Assembly (NCBI GenBank): GCA_902617715.1
Contig: CACMXS010000003.1
Location: 1 to 64,000, forward strand
Reading direction: 5' to 3'
DNA from: an uncultured Pelagibacteraceae bacterium
GTDB taxonomy: Bacteria > Pseudomonadota > Alphaproteobacteria > Pelagibacterales > Pelagibacteraceae
DNA: 64,000 nt
The notes below the pieces were generated by a model, which saw only the letters and a program-made list of their open reading frames with translations, made no database searches and was not told where the DNA came from. This document shows positions 1 to 8,588 of this stretch, piece after piece (within the stretch, counting starts at the first letter, position 1; the number at the start of each line of letters is the position of its first letter). The position numbers were made by a program, and so were the translations under genes.

Positions 1-1076
1 AATCTCTAACACCAGCTATGGCTGCTTCAGCTGAACTTGCTTTTAAAGAGGCTTCAGACTCAGGTTCGTTATTAGGTGGAGAAACTATTTCAGTAGTAAG
101 AGCAGACTCAACTTGTGTTGACTCAGCAGCAGCAACAGCAGCAGCTGAAGGTGTTATTTCACAAGGTGTAGCAGCTATTATGGGTGCTGACTGTTCAGGT
201 GTAACTGGAGCGATTGCTTCAAACGTTGCTGTACCAAATGGTGTAGTGATGATCTCACCATCAGCTACATCACCAGGATTAACTACATTAGATGATAAAG
301 GGTATTTCTTTAGAACTGCTCCATCTGATGCTAGAGGTGGTCAAATTTTAGCTGATATTACTAAAGATAGAAAAGTTAAAAGTGTTGCAATCACTTATAC
401 AAATAACGACTATGGAAAAGGTTTAGCAGATGTTTACAAAGCAGCTGTTGAAGCTCATGGTATTAAAGTAACTACTGTAACTGCTCACGAAGATGGAAAG
501 GCAGACTACTCTTCTGAAGTAGCAACTCTTGCCTCAGCAGGTGGTGATGCAGTAGCTGTAATTGGATACCTAGACCAAGGTGGTAAAGGAATTATCCAAG
601 CTTCTTTAGACTCAGGTGCATTTGATAAATTTATTTTATCAGATGGTATGATAGGTCAGTCTTTAGTTGATGCGTTTGGAAAAGACTTAAGAAAATCTTT
701 TGGTTCAATGCCAGGATCAACTGGAAAAGGTGCTGGAGTATTTGCTAAAGTTGCAAAAGCTGGTGGTATTGATAGTTCAGGACCTTACACAGGTGAATCG
801 TACGATGCTGCAGCGTTAATCGTTTTAGCTATGCAAGCAGGTGGATCAGCTGATAGAGCATCAATTGCAAAAAATGTAATGGATGTTGCTAATGGCCCAG
901 GAACAAAAATTTACCCAGGTGAACTAAAAAAAGGTTTAGATTTATTAGCTAAAGGTAAGAAAGTTGACTATGAAGGTGCAACTGGAGTTACTTTTACTAG
1001 CGTCGGTGAAGCTGAAGGTTCTTTCTTAGAACAAGAAGTTAAAGGCGGAAAATTCAAAACTAAAAAACAAAGATAA
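1..1076 (+). CDS. Branched-chain amino-acid-type ABC transporter substrate-binding protein, 5' end outside window
   Basis: Periplasmic binding protein of the type I fold (Peripla_BP_6/LivJ family) that would deliver an amino acid or related solute to a LIV-type permease. The reading frame is open from the first base (reading ...SLTPAMAAS), so the ATG at 18 is internal and the signal peptide is missing. The ligand-loop-like stretch SPSATSPGLT and the later YTGESYDAAALIVLAMQ are typical of the family. It converges on the minus-strand livM at 1200 and ends at a strong terminator, so it has its own promoter upstream of the window. It probably serves the livG-livF-livH-livM set at 1200-5073, which has no binding protein of its own on the same strand. 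The ligand cannot be read from sequence. Confidence 0.9.
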   Translation, partial: SLTPAMAASAELAFKEASDSGSLLGGETISVVRADSTCVDSAAATAAAEGVISQGVAAIMGADCSGVTGAIASNVAVPNGVVMISPSATSPGLTTLDDKGYFFRTAPSDARGGQILADITKDRKVKSVAITYTNNDYGKGLADVYKAAVEAHGIKVTTVTAHEDGKADYSSEVATLASAGGDAVAVIGYLDQGGKGIIQASLDSGAFDKFILSDGMIGQSLVDAFGKDLRKSFGSMPGSTGKGAGVFAKVAKAGGIDSSGPYTGESYDAAALIVLAMQAGGSADRASIAKNVMDVANGPGTKIYPGELKKGLDLLAKGKKVDYEGATGVTFTSVGEAEGSFLEQEVKGGKFKTKKQR

Positions 1077-1092
1077 TTTATCTTAAAATTTA

Positions 1093-1125
1093 AACCCCCA
1101 GCATTAATTTGTTGGGGGTTTTTTT
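1093..1125 (+). terminator. Rho-independent terminator after the binding-protein gene
   Basis: The arms AACCCCCA and TGGGGGTT pair around a short AT-rich loop and are followed by a run of T. It begins 16 bases after the stop codon. On the minus strand the same hairpin follows the end of the liv operon, so it may also stop transcripts from that side, although the T run there is weaker. Confidence 0.9.
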
Positions 1126-1195
1126 AGAAAAATAAATATTTATCAGCCATATATAAAGCCCAAGCTATTGCGGCACCCGTAATAATATATTTCAT
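1124..1195 (-). CDS. Candidate 23-residue membrane peptide at the end of the liv operon
   Basis: This short ORF is absent from the supplied track. Read on the minus strand it gives MKYIITGAAIAWALYMADKYLFF, a single hydrophobic segment. Its ATG lies four bases beyond the livM stop codon and its stop touches the terminator hairpin, so it fills the gap at the 3' end of the operon exactly. There is only a weak purine-rich stretch upstream as a ribosome site. I do not recognise a family. In DNA this AT-rich such an ORF can occur by chance, so the call is tentative. Confidence 0.3.
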   Translation of the reverse strand: MKYIITGAAIAWALYMADKYLFF

Positions 1196-1199
1196 AATT

Positions 1200-2570
1200 T
1201 TATTTTATTTCTATTTTTTCTGGAAGTATACCTTTTGGTCTATATCTCATTATTACCAAAAGACCTACTCCCATCATTAAAAATCTAAAGTATGGAACAC
1301 TTTCAATTAAGTGTACTTTTAAAAAGTGTGTGTCGTCTAGTCCAGCAGTAGTTAAATTAACCAAGTAAAGACCAATTGGTGCAGCTTCTATCCATAAAAA
1401 CCAAACAACAAAACCCCCAAGAATCGCACCAAAGTTATTTCCACTTCCACCAACAATAACCATTACCCAAATCAAAAAAGTATATCTCAAGGGCCTATAA
1501 CTTCCTGGGGTAAACAATCCATCTTGTGTAACCAACATCGCACCTGCGATACCAACAATGGCTGAGCCTAAAACAAAAATTAACAAGTGTTGTTTAACTA
1601 CATTTTTACCCATTGCATTAGCCGCTTCCTCATTATCTCTAATCGCTCTCATCATTCTTCCCCAAGGAGAGTAAAGAGCTTTTTGAGTTAAGATTAATAA
1701 AATAATTACTACAACTAAAAATAATCCGGAGTAACAAAGTTTTACGAAAACTGATGATCCTTCGATTACAAGTTGATTTAAAGCTGTTTGTCTTTCAGTC
1801 AAATCAGTAATTATATTTAATTTACTTGAGTTAAATTTTTCGACAAGATTTATAAACCAATCTGTTTGTTGTAAATTTACTTCATAAGGTGCAGGTCTTT
1901 TTAATCCAATTACATTCTTAACACCTCTTGTTAACCAATCTTCATGTTTTATAATTGCAATAACAATTTCTGATATTAGCAAAGTTGCTATAGCTAAATA
2001 ATCTGCCCTTAATCCTAAGGCTACTTTTCCTATAACAAAAGCTAATCCGCCTGCAAAAAAAGCTCCAACAACCCAAGAAAAAATAATTGGAAGACCTAAT
2101 CCTCCAAGAAAACCAGTTTTTGCTGGTTCTACATTTTCAATTGCCTCAATTCCAGGTTCTGAAATAAATCTTATGATAACAATTCCCAAAACTATAATAG
2201 AAGCTACAATGTAAGTTCTGTTTTTCGATTTCTTATAATTTTTTAAAATATATCTAACAGCCAATACCATCGCTATTATTAGAAAAAGACTAAATAAAAT
2301 ATTAGACCCACCTGCGCTCCAAGCTTCTTGAACTGGATCTACTGAAATTAAAACAGCTGCCAAACCACCTAAAGCTGTAAAACCCATTATTCCAAAGTTA
2401 ATAAGACCAGCATATCCCCATTGAATATTAGCACCCATTGTCATCACTGCTGAAATAAGACAAAGATTAAATATTGATAGAGCAATGTTCCAAGACTGAA
2501 ATATACCCACAAGGATAATTAGCCCCATCATTATACTGTATGCAGCAATTACGTTTAAATTTTTTCTCAC
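1200..2570 (-). CDS. livM: Branched-chain amino-acid ABC transporter permease LivM (system A)
   Basis: Inner-membrane permease of a LIV-type transporter, pairing with LivH from the next gene upstream. It has many hydrophobic segments and the LivM-type cytoplasmic loop RAIRDNEEAANAMG at about residues 312-325, which contacts the ATPases. At 456 residues it is longer than many LivM proteins. The extra length is an additional hydrophobic hairpin plus basic loop near residues 90-140 and a periplasmic insert near 215-275. It overlaps livH by 4 bases, indicating translational coupling. The substrate is unknown; the family moves leucine, isoleucine and valine but also many other amino acids and amides. 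Confidence 0.92.
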   Translation of the reverse strand: MRKNLNVIAAYSIMMGLIILVGIFQSWNIALSIFNLCLISAVMTMGANIQWGYAGLINFGIMGFTALGGLAAVLISVDPVQEAWSAGGSNILFSLFLIIAMVLAVRYILKNYKKSKNRTYIVASIIVLGIVIIRFISEPGIEAIENVEPAKTGFLGGLGLPIIFSWVVGAFFAGGLAFVIGKVALGLRADYLAIATLLISEIVIAIIKHEDWLTRGVKNVIGLKRPAPYEVNLQQTDWFINLVEKFNSSKLNIITDLTERQTALNQLVIEGSSVFVKLCYSGLFLVVVIILLILTQKALYSPWGRMMRAIRDNEEAANAMGKNVVKQHLLIFVLGSAIVGIAGAMLVTQDGLFTPGSYRPLRYTFLIWVMVIVGGSGNNFGAILGGFVVWFLWIEAAPIGLYLVNLTTAGLDDTHFLKVHLIESVPYFRFLMMGVGLLVIMRYRPKGILPEKIEIK

Positions 2571-3586
2571 AGCACCTTCCCTTTAAATATACCTGATGGA
2601 CGATAGAGTAATACAATCACCAGTATTGAAAAAGATACTGCAAATTTATAATCTGTAGAAAGCAATTGAATTAAGCCATCTGGTTCCATACTTTCAGGTA
2701 AAAGATACATAAAAAATTTTCTATAAGCGTAAGTTAATAATATTTCAGAGAAAGCAATTACATATCCTCCTAGAAAGGCTCCAAATGGATTACCAATTCC
2801 ACCCACTATAGCTGCTGCAAATATTGGCAGCATATTATTAAAGTAGGTAAATGGTTTGAAACTTTTATCTAAACCATATAAAGCACCACCAATTGTAGCA
2901 AGGATACCTGCTATGACCCAAGTTGTCATAACAATTTTTTTTGGATCGATACCTGATAACAATGCTAAATCTTCATTATCAGAATACGCTCTCATACTTT
3001 TTCCTGTCTTAGTTTTATTTAAAAACCAAAACAGAGTTGAAACTAAAATCAATGTAACAATAATTGTAATAACTTGAGTAGACTTTATTGCAAGACCTTC
3101 ATGTAATCCTGTCATTTCTTTAAATTCACCTGCTTTAATCAAAAATTTTTCTCCATCAAAAAATCTTCTATCAGAGGGACCAATAATTATACGAACCACT
3201 GCTTGAGTAACAAACATTACTCCAATGCTCACCATCGCTAATTGTACAGGGGGACTTTTTTTTGTTCGGTAATATTTGAAGACAAATTTATCTATTATTA
3301 ACATGTAACTAACCATGAAAATAATCGCAAAAGGAATTGCTAAAAGAGCTGTGGGAAAAACTCCAAGACTAATTCCAACAGACTGAAAATACCAAGTGAA
3401 TAGAATTACAAACATTGTTCCAAAAGACATCATGTCTCCTGTAGCAAAGTTCGCAAATCGTAAAATTCCATAGATTAAAGTTACAAAAATTGCACCAAGT
3501 GCTAATTGGGATCCGTATGCTAAAGCTGGAACAAAAATGTAATTTAATAAAAGTATAATTGCATTTACAAAGTCCATATTAACCAC
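2567..3586 (-). CDS. livH: Branched-chain amino-acid ABC transporter permease LivH (system A)
   Basis: Second permease subunit of transporter A, 339 residues with about eight membrane spans. The N-terminal GAIFVTLIYGILRFANFATGD-like segment and the loop RAYSDNEDLALLSGID near residue 200 are characteristic of LivH. The C-terminal GGIGNPFGAFLGG motif is also typical. It overlaps livF by 8 bases and livM by 4, so the four transporter genes are translated as a block. The length is slightly above the usual 290-310 because of loops around residues 100 and 140-165. Confidence 0.92.
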   Translation of the reverse strand: MVNMDFVNAIILLLNYIFVPALAYGSQLALGAIFVTLIYGILRFANFATGDMMSFGTMFVILFTWYFQSVGISLGVFPTALLAIPFAIIFMVSYMLIIDKFVFKYYRTKKSPPVQLAMVSIGVMFVTQAVVRIIIGPSDRRFFDGEKFLIKAGEFKEMTGLHEGLAIKSTQVITIIVTLILVSTLFWFLNKTKTGKSMRAYSDNEDLALLSGIDPKKIVMTTWVIAGILATIGGALYGLDKSFKPFTYFNNMLPIFAAAIVGGIGNPFGAFLGGYVIAFSEILLTYAYRKFFMYLLPESMEPDGLIQLLSTDYKFAVSFSILVIVLLYRPSGIFKGKVL

Positions 3587-4286
3587 CTAGAAAAGAGCTT
3601 CTTACTCTTGGATCTTCTAGTAATTCTTTCCCAGTCCCAGAATGCCGGTTCTCACCAGTTACCAAAACATATCCTCTATCAGAAATATTTAATGCTTGTT
3701 TTGCATTTTGCTCAACCATTAAAATTGCTACATTAGTTCTTTTTACTTTTACGATATGATCAAATAGTTCATCCATCACAATGGGTGATACACCTGCGGT
3801 TGGTTCATCCAACATTAATACAGAAGGCTTAATCATGAGTGCCCTTCCTAATGCAACTTGTTGTCTTTGTCCGCCAGATAACTCACCAACTAATTGATCT
3901 TTTTTTTCTTTTAAAATAGGAAACAAATCAAAAATTTCATTAATCGTTTCTTTAAATTCAGTATTAATTAAGAATGCACCCATCTCTAAATTTTCTTCCA
4001 CTGTCATACCTGCAAAAACATTTTTTGTTTGAGGTACAAATGAAATACCTTCTTTAACTCTGTCTTGTGGGGAAAGTTTTGAAATATCTTTGCCATTAAT
4101 AATTACTGAGCCAGATTTAAGGTTTAGCAAACCTAACATTGCTCTCATTGCGGTTGATTTTCCAGCTCCGTTAGGTCCAAGGATTGATACTATTTCTCCT
4201 CTTTCAACATTTACAGAACATGAATTAATTATATCTGGTCCATTACCATACCCACCAGTCATGTTATTACCTTCAAAAAATGCCAT
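3579..4286 (-). CDS. livF: Branched-chain amino-acid ABC transporter ATPase LivF (system A)
   Basis: Cytoplasmic ATPase subunit, 235 residues, the normal LivF length. The Walker A motif GPNGAGKST is near residue 37, the ABC signature LSGGQRQQ near 137 and Walker B LMLDEPTAG near 157. It begins one base after the livG stop codon and overlaps livH. The paralogue in this window is LivF of system B (7803-8588), which has an extra N-terminal stretch of about 27 residues. Confidence 0.93.
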   Translation of the reverse strand: MAFFEGNNMTGGYGNGPDIINSCSVNVERGEIVSILGPNGAGKSTAMRAMLGLLNLKSGSVIINGKDISKLSPQDRVKEGISFVPQTKNVFAGMTVEENLEMGAFLINTEFKETINEIFDLFPILKEKKDQLVGELSGGQRQQVALGRALMIKPSVLMLDEPTAGVSPIVMDELFDHIVKVKRTNVAILMVEQNAKQALNISDRGYVLVTGENRHSGTGKELLEDPRVRSSFLGG

Positions 4287-4287
4287 C

Positions 4288-5073
4288 TTAATTATCCTTT
4301 AATTTCGAACCTCTACCTAAATAACTTTCAATAACTTTTTCATCTTTTTTTGCATCCTCAACTGAACCTTCGAAAAGAACTGAACCTTCTGCCATTACAA
4401 TTACTGGATCACATAATCTTCCTATAAAATCCATGTCATGTTCAATCATACAAAAAGTATAACCTTTTTCTTTATTAAGCTTTTGAATAGCTGTTCCTAA
4501 ATCTTTTAGTAAAGTTCTATTAACACCCGCTCCTACCTCGTCTAACAAAACTAATTTTGCATCTACCATCATTGTTCGACCAAGTTCTAATAATTTTTTT
4601 TGTCCACCAGATAAGTTTCCTGCTAATTCATTTTTTAAATGACTAAGATTAAGAAAATTAACTACCTCCATAGCCTTTTCTTTAATCTGACTCTCTTCTT
4701 TTGCAACTAATGAGGGTTTTAACAAAGCATTCATTAATTTTTCCCCAGATTGATTTCCTGGAACCATCATTAAGTTTTCTAGAACTGATAAATTTTTAAA
4801 TTCATGGGCAATTTGAAAAGTTCTGAGTAATCCTTTGGAAAATAATTCATAAGATGGAACATCAGTAATATTTTCATTATTAAACATGACGCTACCAGCA
4901 GAAGATTTTAAATTTCCAGCAATAAGATTAAATAAAGTAGTTTTGCCAGAACCATTTGGTCCAATAATACCTGTGATGGTTCCTTTTTTAACTTTAAGAG
5001 AGCATTCTGATACCGCTGCTAGCCCCCCAAAATATTTTGATAAATTATTAATTTCTAAAATATTTTCAGACAT
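4288..5073 (-). CDS. livG: Branched-chain amino-acid ABC transporter ATPase LivG (system A)
   Basis: ATPase subunit of 261 residues with Walker A GPNGSGKTT near residue 37 and signature LSGGQKKLLELG near 154. Walker B reads LVLLDEVGAGVN, with valine where most ABC ATPases have proline; LivG proteins vary here and the catalytic glutamate is kept. It lies 3 bases downstream of the proC-like gene. It forms the ATPase pair with the following livF. Confidence 0.92.
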   Translation of the reverse strand: MSENILEINNLSKYFGGLAAVSECSLKVKKGTITGIIGPNGSGKTTLFNLIAGNLKSSAGSVMFNNENITDVPSYELFSKGLLRTFQIAHEFKNLSVLENLMMVPGNQSGEKLMNALLKPSLVAKEESQIKEKAMEVVNFLNLSHLKNELAGNLSGGQKKLLELGRTMMVDAKLVLLDEVGAGVNRTLLKDLGTAIQKLNKEKGYTFCMIEHDMDFIGRLCDPVIVMAEGSVLFEGSVEDAKKDEKVIESYLGRGSKLKDN

Positions 5074-5076
5074 TAA

Positions 5077-5844
5077 TTATTTGTTTAGTCTTTTATGAAT
5101 GCTATTTAAAGTATTTATTAGGGATTTATAAACACCTTTTTTGCTCATTTCTTTTAAACCTTGCTCATTTAATCCTTTAGGAGTTTGTGATTCTTTTACT
5201 AAATATTTTAATTCTTTTTTTGAATTTACTACCGCATCTTCAGATAAAGCTAAAAATAATGTAGTGATATATTTTTGAGCATCTGATCTTTTAATACCTC
5301 TTTTAACTAACCATCCACTCATAACTTTCAATAATTCATAATAAGATGCCATCATTCCGGATGTTGACCAAAAATTAATAGAAAGTTTTTCATTCTTAAT
5401 CTCCACAGTAGAACCAATTTTATCAAAAAAATTTTTTACCTTTTTATTTGGAGGACAAATCGGTACAGGTCCTTTTTTTAAAGATATTGGTGGTAATGGA
5501 ATTGCTCTCACAATATCAACCTTTGTTTTAATCATTTTTTTTAATTCTGGAATTGTAATGGTTGAAATAAAACTTATGACTGTCTGGTTAGACTTAAATT
5601 TGAGTTTTTTAATTATCTTTTCTCCTACCGTAGGTGTCACTGCTAAAAATACCCAATTACTATTCTCAACTATTTTTTGGTTATCTTTCTCAATAGATAT
5701 TTTTTTAAATTTTTTCTTTAATCCTTTGGCAATTTTATTGTTTCGAGAGGATACAAATATCTTACTATATTTGATTGATGATCCACATATCCCAGTTATT
5801 ACTGAAGATGCAATTTTTCCTGTTCCTATAAAACCTAATTTCAT
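5077..5844 (-). CDS. proC: Pyrroline-5-carboxylate reductase-like oxidoreductase
   Basis: The N-terminus has the Rossmann nucleotide-binding motif GFIGTGKIA, and the C-terminal half has the P5C reductase dimerisation pattern including SGMMASYYELLKVM and KESQTPKGLNEQG. The family uses NAD(P)H to reduce 1-pyrroline-5-carboxylate to proline, although several members act on other cyclic imines. The length of 255 residues is close to the family norm of 260-275. It sits between glaH and livG in one tight minus-strand operon, so a catabolic or transporter-linked role is as likely as proline synthesis. The family is clear; the exact substrate is not. Confidence 0.75.
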   Translation of the reverse strand: MKLGFIGTGKIASSVITGICGSSIKYSKIFVSSRNNKIAKGLKKKFKKISIEKDNQKIVENSNWVFLAVTPTVGEKIIKKLKFKSNQTVISFISTITIPELKKMIKTKVDIVRAIPLPPISLKKGPVPICPPNKKVKNFFDKIGSTVEIKNEKLSINFWSTSGMMASYYELLKVMSGWLVKRGIKRSDAQKYITTLFLALSEDAVVNSKKELKYLVKESQTPKGLNEQGLKEMSKKGVYKSLINTLNSIHKRLNK

Positions 5845-5873
5845 AACTAATACTTTATAAAGGATAATTTATA

Positions 5874-6281
5874 TTAATTAATAAAAAAAGAACCTCTTAT
5901 TCTTAATAACTCTCTACTTAATTCTTTATTTTCTTTGAATGGTTTTCTCCCATGAAGCCAAAAATAATTATTTGCAACTACTGATGATCCAACTGGGAGC
6001 TTAGTTATAATCTTATTGTTGCTTTCCTCTAAACTATCAGACAATTTTTGTAAAAATGTACCTTGTTTCATATTTTTAGGTTCTGGAAATTGATCTATGT
6101 AAGAAATTTGAGGTTTTCCCTCTTGATCAGATGAAAAAACTGGATGCTCTACTTTGTAATCAATATTTTTACTTTTTGGTGAACCCCAAATAAAATCTTC
6201 TTTAGCTGTTGGGTCATTAAATAATTCATCACAGTGTTCCCAATCATCAAGATGTAACATTGCTGTTTCACCACCTTCCAC
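5874..6281 (-). CDS. glaH: Glutarate 2-hydroxylase GlaH/CsiD, C-terminal part after a frameshift
   Basis: This ORF is the C-terminal part of the Fe(II)/2-oxoglutarate oxygenase that hydroxylates glutarate to L-2-hydroxyglutarate in lysine catabolism. It carries LHLDDWEH, DQEGKPQISYIDQF, the distal iron-ligand histidine in YFWLHGRKPF and the 2-oxoglutarate arginine region near LSRELLRIRG, all close to what I recall of E. coli GlaH. The ATG given by the track is a codon inside the gene, not a real start. Removing one A from the run of eight at 6283-6290 joins it to the upstream ORF in frame (..EEKNVEGGETAMLHLDD..), which matches the family. Confidence 0.8.
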   Translation of the reverse strand: MEGGETAMLHLDDWEHCDELFNDPTAKEDFIWGSPKSKNIDYKVEHPVFSSDQEGKPQISYIDQFPEPKNMKQGTFLQKLSDSLEESNNKIITKLPVGSSVVANNYFWLHGRKPFKENKELSRELLRIRGSFFIN

Positions 6282-6789
6282 ATTTTTTTTCCTCTAATTT
6301 TGACATCAATAACCAATCAGTTTTTTCTTTAACATAAGTTCCGTCTGTATGAAGATCCATATTTGTATAGGCTTTCCTTAAATAAGAATCACTTTTGTCT
6401 TCATGCTTTACATGAAACCTTGCGTAATATTTTCCCGCCATAGCATCATGATTAGGAGTGCCAATTAAATGTGCTACTGCAGTTGATAATTTTACTAAAA
6501 AAATTTCATCAATTTTTGATATCAATTTTTTTGGTTTGATAATAAAACAACCTGTATCTCTATCTCTAATTATATTGTTAAGAAATTTTGATAATTTATT
6601 GTTACTTAAATCATCTAGACTTTTTGCAATAGTAAATCTAGTAAATGGCTTGTATTCAAGTGCAGTTATATCAAATTTGTTAAATGGAAAAATAAGTTTG
6701 TTTAATATTTCATCAGTTATATCGATATTTATTATTCTTTTAGATTTTTCGTTTAAATTAATTTCAAATCCATCAATTTTCTCAATCAT
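6268..6789 (-). CDS. glaH: Glutarate 2-hydroxylase GlaH/CsiD, N-terminal part before a frameshift
   Basis: N-terminal portion of the same oxygenase. It contains FDITALEYKPFTRF, KLSTAVAHLIGTPNHDAMAGKYYARF and the HxD iron motif in MDLHTDGTYV, which align with CsiD/GlaH. The ORF then runs into KKCGRW and stops because the A run at 6283-6290 has eight bases where seven keep the frame. Together the two pieces give about 304 residues, close to the family length of about 310-325. It overlaps azlD by 4 bases. The shift may be a sequencing error, a genuine pseudogene or slippage-prone expression; all visible catalytic residues survive. Confidence 0.8.
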   Translation of the reverse strand: MIEKIDGFEINLNEKSKRIINIDITDEILNKLIFPFNKFDITALEYKPFTRFTIAKSLDDLSNNKLSKFLNNIIRDRDTGCFIIKPKKLISKIDEIFLVKLSTAVAHLIGTPNHDAMAGKYYARFHVKHEDKSDSYLRKAYTNMDLHTDGTYVKEKTDWLLMSKLEEKKCGRW

Positions 6790-7109
6790 AAATAGCTACT
6801 AATTATGGATAGTATGATAGCAGAGAAAAGAGTTGGGTAAACTAAATTTTTTTTTGTCAAATAAAAAACTCCAACAGATAAAATAACTACAACAAATCTA
6901 ATTAAATAATCTATTTCAGATAAAGATCCTGAAGGAAATATAACTATTCTTGCAATTAACGCAGCAAGAGTAGAATAAGCAAGACAATTAAACCATCTAA
7001 ACATTTTTGAGGTTTCTTTTATCTTCTCTGCACTAACAACTCCTAAAAATCTAGATAAGTATGTCGCTAAAGATGTAACAAGAATTACTATTATTATATT
7101 ATTTGCCAC
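6786..7109 (-). CDS. azlD: AzlD-type branched-chain amino-acid exporter small subunit
   Basis: A 107-residue protein with four hydrophobic segments, matching the AzlD family in size and in the ATYLSRFLGV segment near the N-terminus. AzlD works with AzlC as a two-component permease exporting branched-chain amino acids and analogues. It overlaps azlC by 11 bases and glaH by 4. Having an exporter inside a liv import operon suggests balancing of intracellular amino-acid pools, which is inference. Confidence 0.85.
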   Translation of the reverse strand: MANNIIIVILVTSLATYLSRFLGVVSAEKIKETSKMFRWFNCLAYSTLAALIARIVIFPSGSLSEIDYLIRFVVVILSVGVFYLTKKNLVYPTLFSAIILSIISSYL

Positions 7110-7803
7110 TTTTTTCTCCTAATAAGAAAGCAATCGTACCAGCAATAAATCCTCCAAATAAAATACACCACTCTGGAGATAAAAAATAAAAAGCAGGACC
7201 TAAAATCGTTCCCAAAATTACAGATAGACTTATTTGTAATGTTTTCATTGCACCAATCATCATGCAAATAAAATAGATTGGATTAATGATAGCCAAACCA
7301 ATAAGTATATCTTTATTAAGAAAATCTGAAGCAAAATAGCCTATTACTGTAGAAAAAATTGCAACAGACCAGGTGGCTGTCCCAATTCCTATCCAAAAAT
7401 CTATTCTATTTTCTTTTTCTATATTTTCGTAATTATCTTTCATTATTAGCCATGAAGAGACAGCTATAAAATGACATGATAAATAATATTTCCATCTTGG
7501 TTGATTTTCATGCATCAACAAAGGCATCAATGCTACAGTCATTGGATATAATCTGGCATTAACCAACCATACTGCTATAAAAATATTTATTAAAGATGCT
7601 CCAATCAACATTGACTCTGCCATCACTAGTGAACCAGGTAATGCATAAGTTAAAAAAGTAGAGAAAATACTTTCTTGAATTGTGAAACCTAAATTTTTAA
7701 GTAATGCACCTATAGCTACAAAACTTGCGCCCAGTGCTATAGCAGGACTTCCAACACCTTTAATAGACTTAAATCCTTTTAAAAAATATTTGGTATCTAT
7801 CAT
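7099..7803 (-). CDS. azlC: AzlC-family branched-chain amino-acid exporter
   Basis: Inner-membrane protein of 234 residues with about six to eight hydrophobic segments. The signature region around YALPGSLVMAE, followed by VNARLYPMTVALMP, is typical of AzlC. It shares one base with the preceding livF and overlaps azlD by 11 bases, so AzlC and AzlD are clearly co-translated. The paired small subunit directly downstream supports the assignment. Confidence 0.88.
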   Translation of the reverse strand: MIDTKYFLKGFKSIKGVGSPAIALGASFVAIGALLKNLGFTIQESIFSTFLTYALPGSLVMAESMLIGASLINIFIAVWLVNARLYPMTVALMPLLMHENQPRWKYYLSCHFIAVSSWLIMKDNYENIEKENRIDFWIGIGTATWSVAIFSTVIGYFASDFLNKDILIGLAIINPIYFICMMIGAMKTLQISLSVILGTILGPAFYFLSPEWCILFGGFIAGTIAFLLGEKSGK

Positions 7804-8588
7804 TAACCACCTAAGAATAGGCGACCCACATCTGGATTTTTTAATAGATCATCTCCTTTTCCAGCAATTGCTGTTTGACCTGAAACAAGAACATAACCTA
7901 TGTCTGCGAACTCTAAACCTTTCTTTGCATTTTGCTCGACTAAGATGATTGTTTTTTTTTCATTTTGCTGAAGATCTCTTAAAATTTCAAATACCATATC
8001 TATATATCTTGGTTCTAATCCGATAGAAGGTTCATCTACAAGCAATACTGAAGGTTTCATAACTAATGCTCTAGAAATTTCTAATAATCTTCTTTCCCCT
8101 CCTGATAAAACTTTTGCTGGTTGGCTTCTTCTATTTCTCAGTCTTTCGTATTTCTCAAAAATTCTTTCAGCTTCTTGATATGACTCCTCTGTTTTTTCCT
8201 TTATAAAACCACCCATTAATAAATTTTCCTCTACAGTCATGTCTGGAAAAACTGAGTTATCTTGCAGTATATAAGCTATTCCAACAGATCTTAATTTCTC
8301 AGCAGGTGTTAGGTTTGTAATTTCTTTTCCATCTATCTCTATTTGTCCAGAGAATATATTTGTAAACCCATAAATAGAATGAAGTATTGTTGACTTACCA
8401 GCACCATTCGGGCCAATCAAACAAAGTGATTGTGCTTTGCTCACAAACAGATCAAAATTATGTAAAATTTCCATTTTACCGTAACCAGCATTCATATTCT
8501 TAATTGTAAGATGAACGTTATTTGGTGAAAGTTTTTTTAAATCTTCTGCTCCTGGAGCTTTTCCTAATACTTCATATTGATTAGACAT
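7803..8588 (-). CDS. livF: Branched-chain amino-acid ABC transporter ATPase LivF (system B)
   Basis: ATPase of 261 residues with an N-terminal extension of about 27 residues relative to ordinary LivF. Walker A GPNGAGKST is near residue 58, signature LSGGERRLLEIS near 157 and Walker B VLLVDEPSIGL near 176. It overlaps livG and azlC by one base each (TAATG-type junctions). A methionine around residue 32 could be an alternative start, but the one-base coupling to livG favours the annotated start. Confidence 0.92.
   Translation of the reverse strand: MSNQYEVLGKAPGAEDLKKLSPNNVHLTIKNMNAGYGKMEILHNFDLFVSKAQSLCLIGPNGAGKSTILHSIYGFTNIFSGQIEIDGKEITNLTPAEKLRSVGIAYILQDNSVFPDMTVEENLLMGGFIKEKTEESYQEAERIFEKYERLRNRRSQPAKVLSGGERRLLEISRALVMKPSVLLVDEPSIGLEPRYIDMVFEILRDLQQNEKKTIILVEQNAKKGLEFADIGYVLVSGQTAIAGKGDDLLKNPDVGRLFLGG

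Noticed and set aside
5558-5860. 100-residue plus-strand ORF
   Set aside because: Shadow of the proC-like gene, whose Rossmann motif is coded on the other strand.
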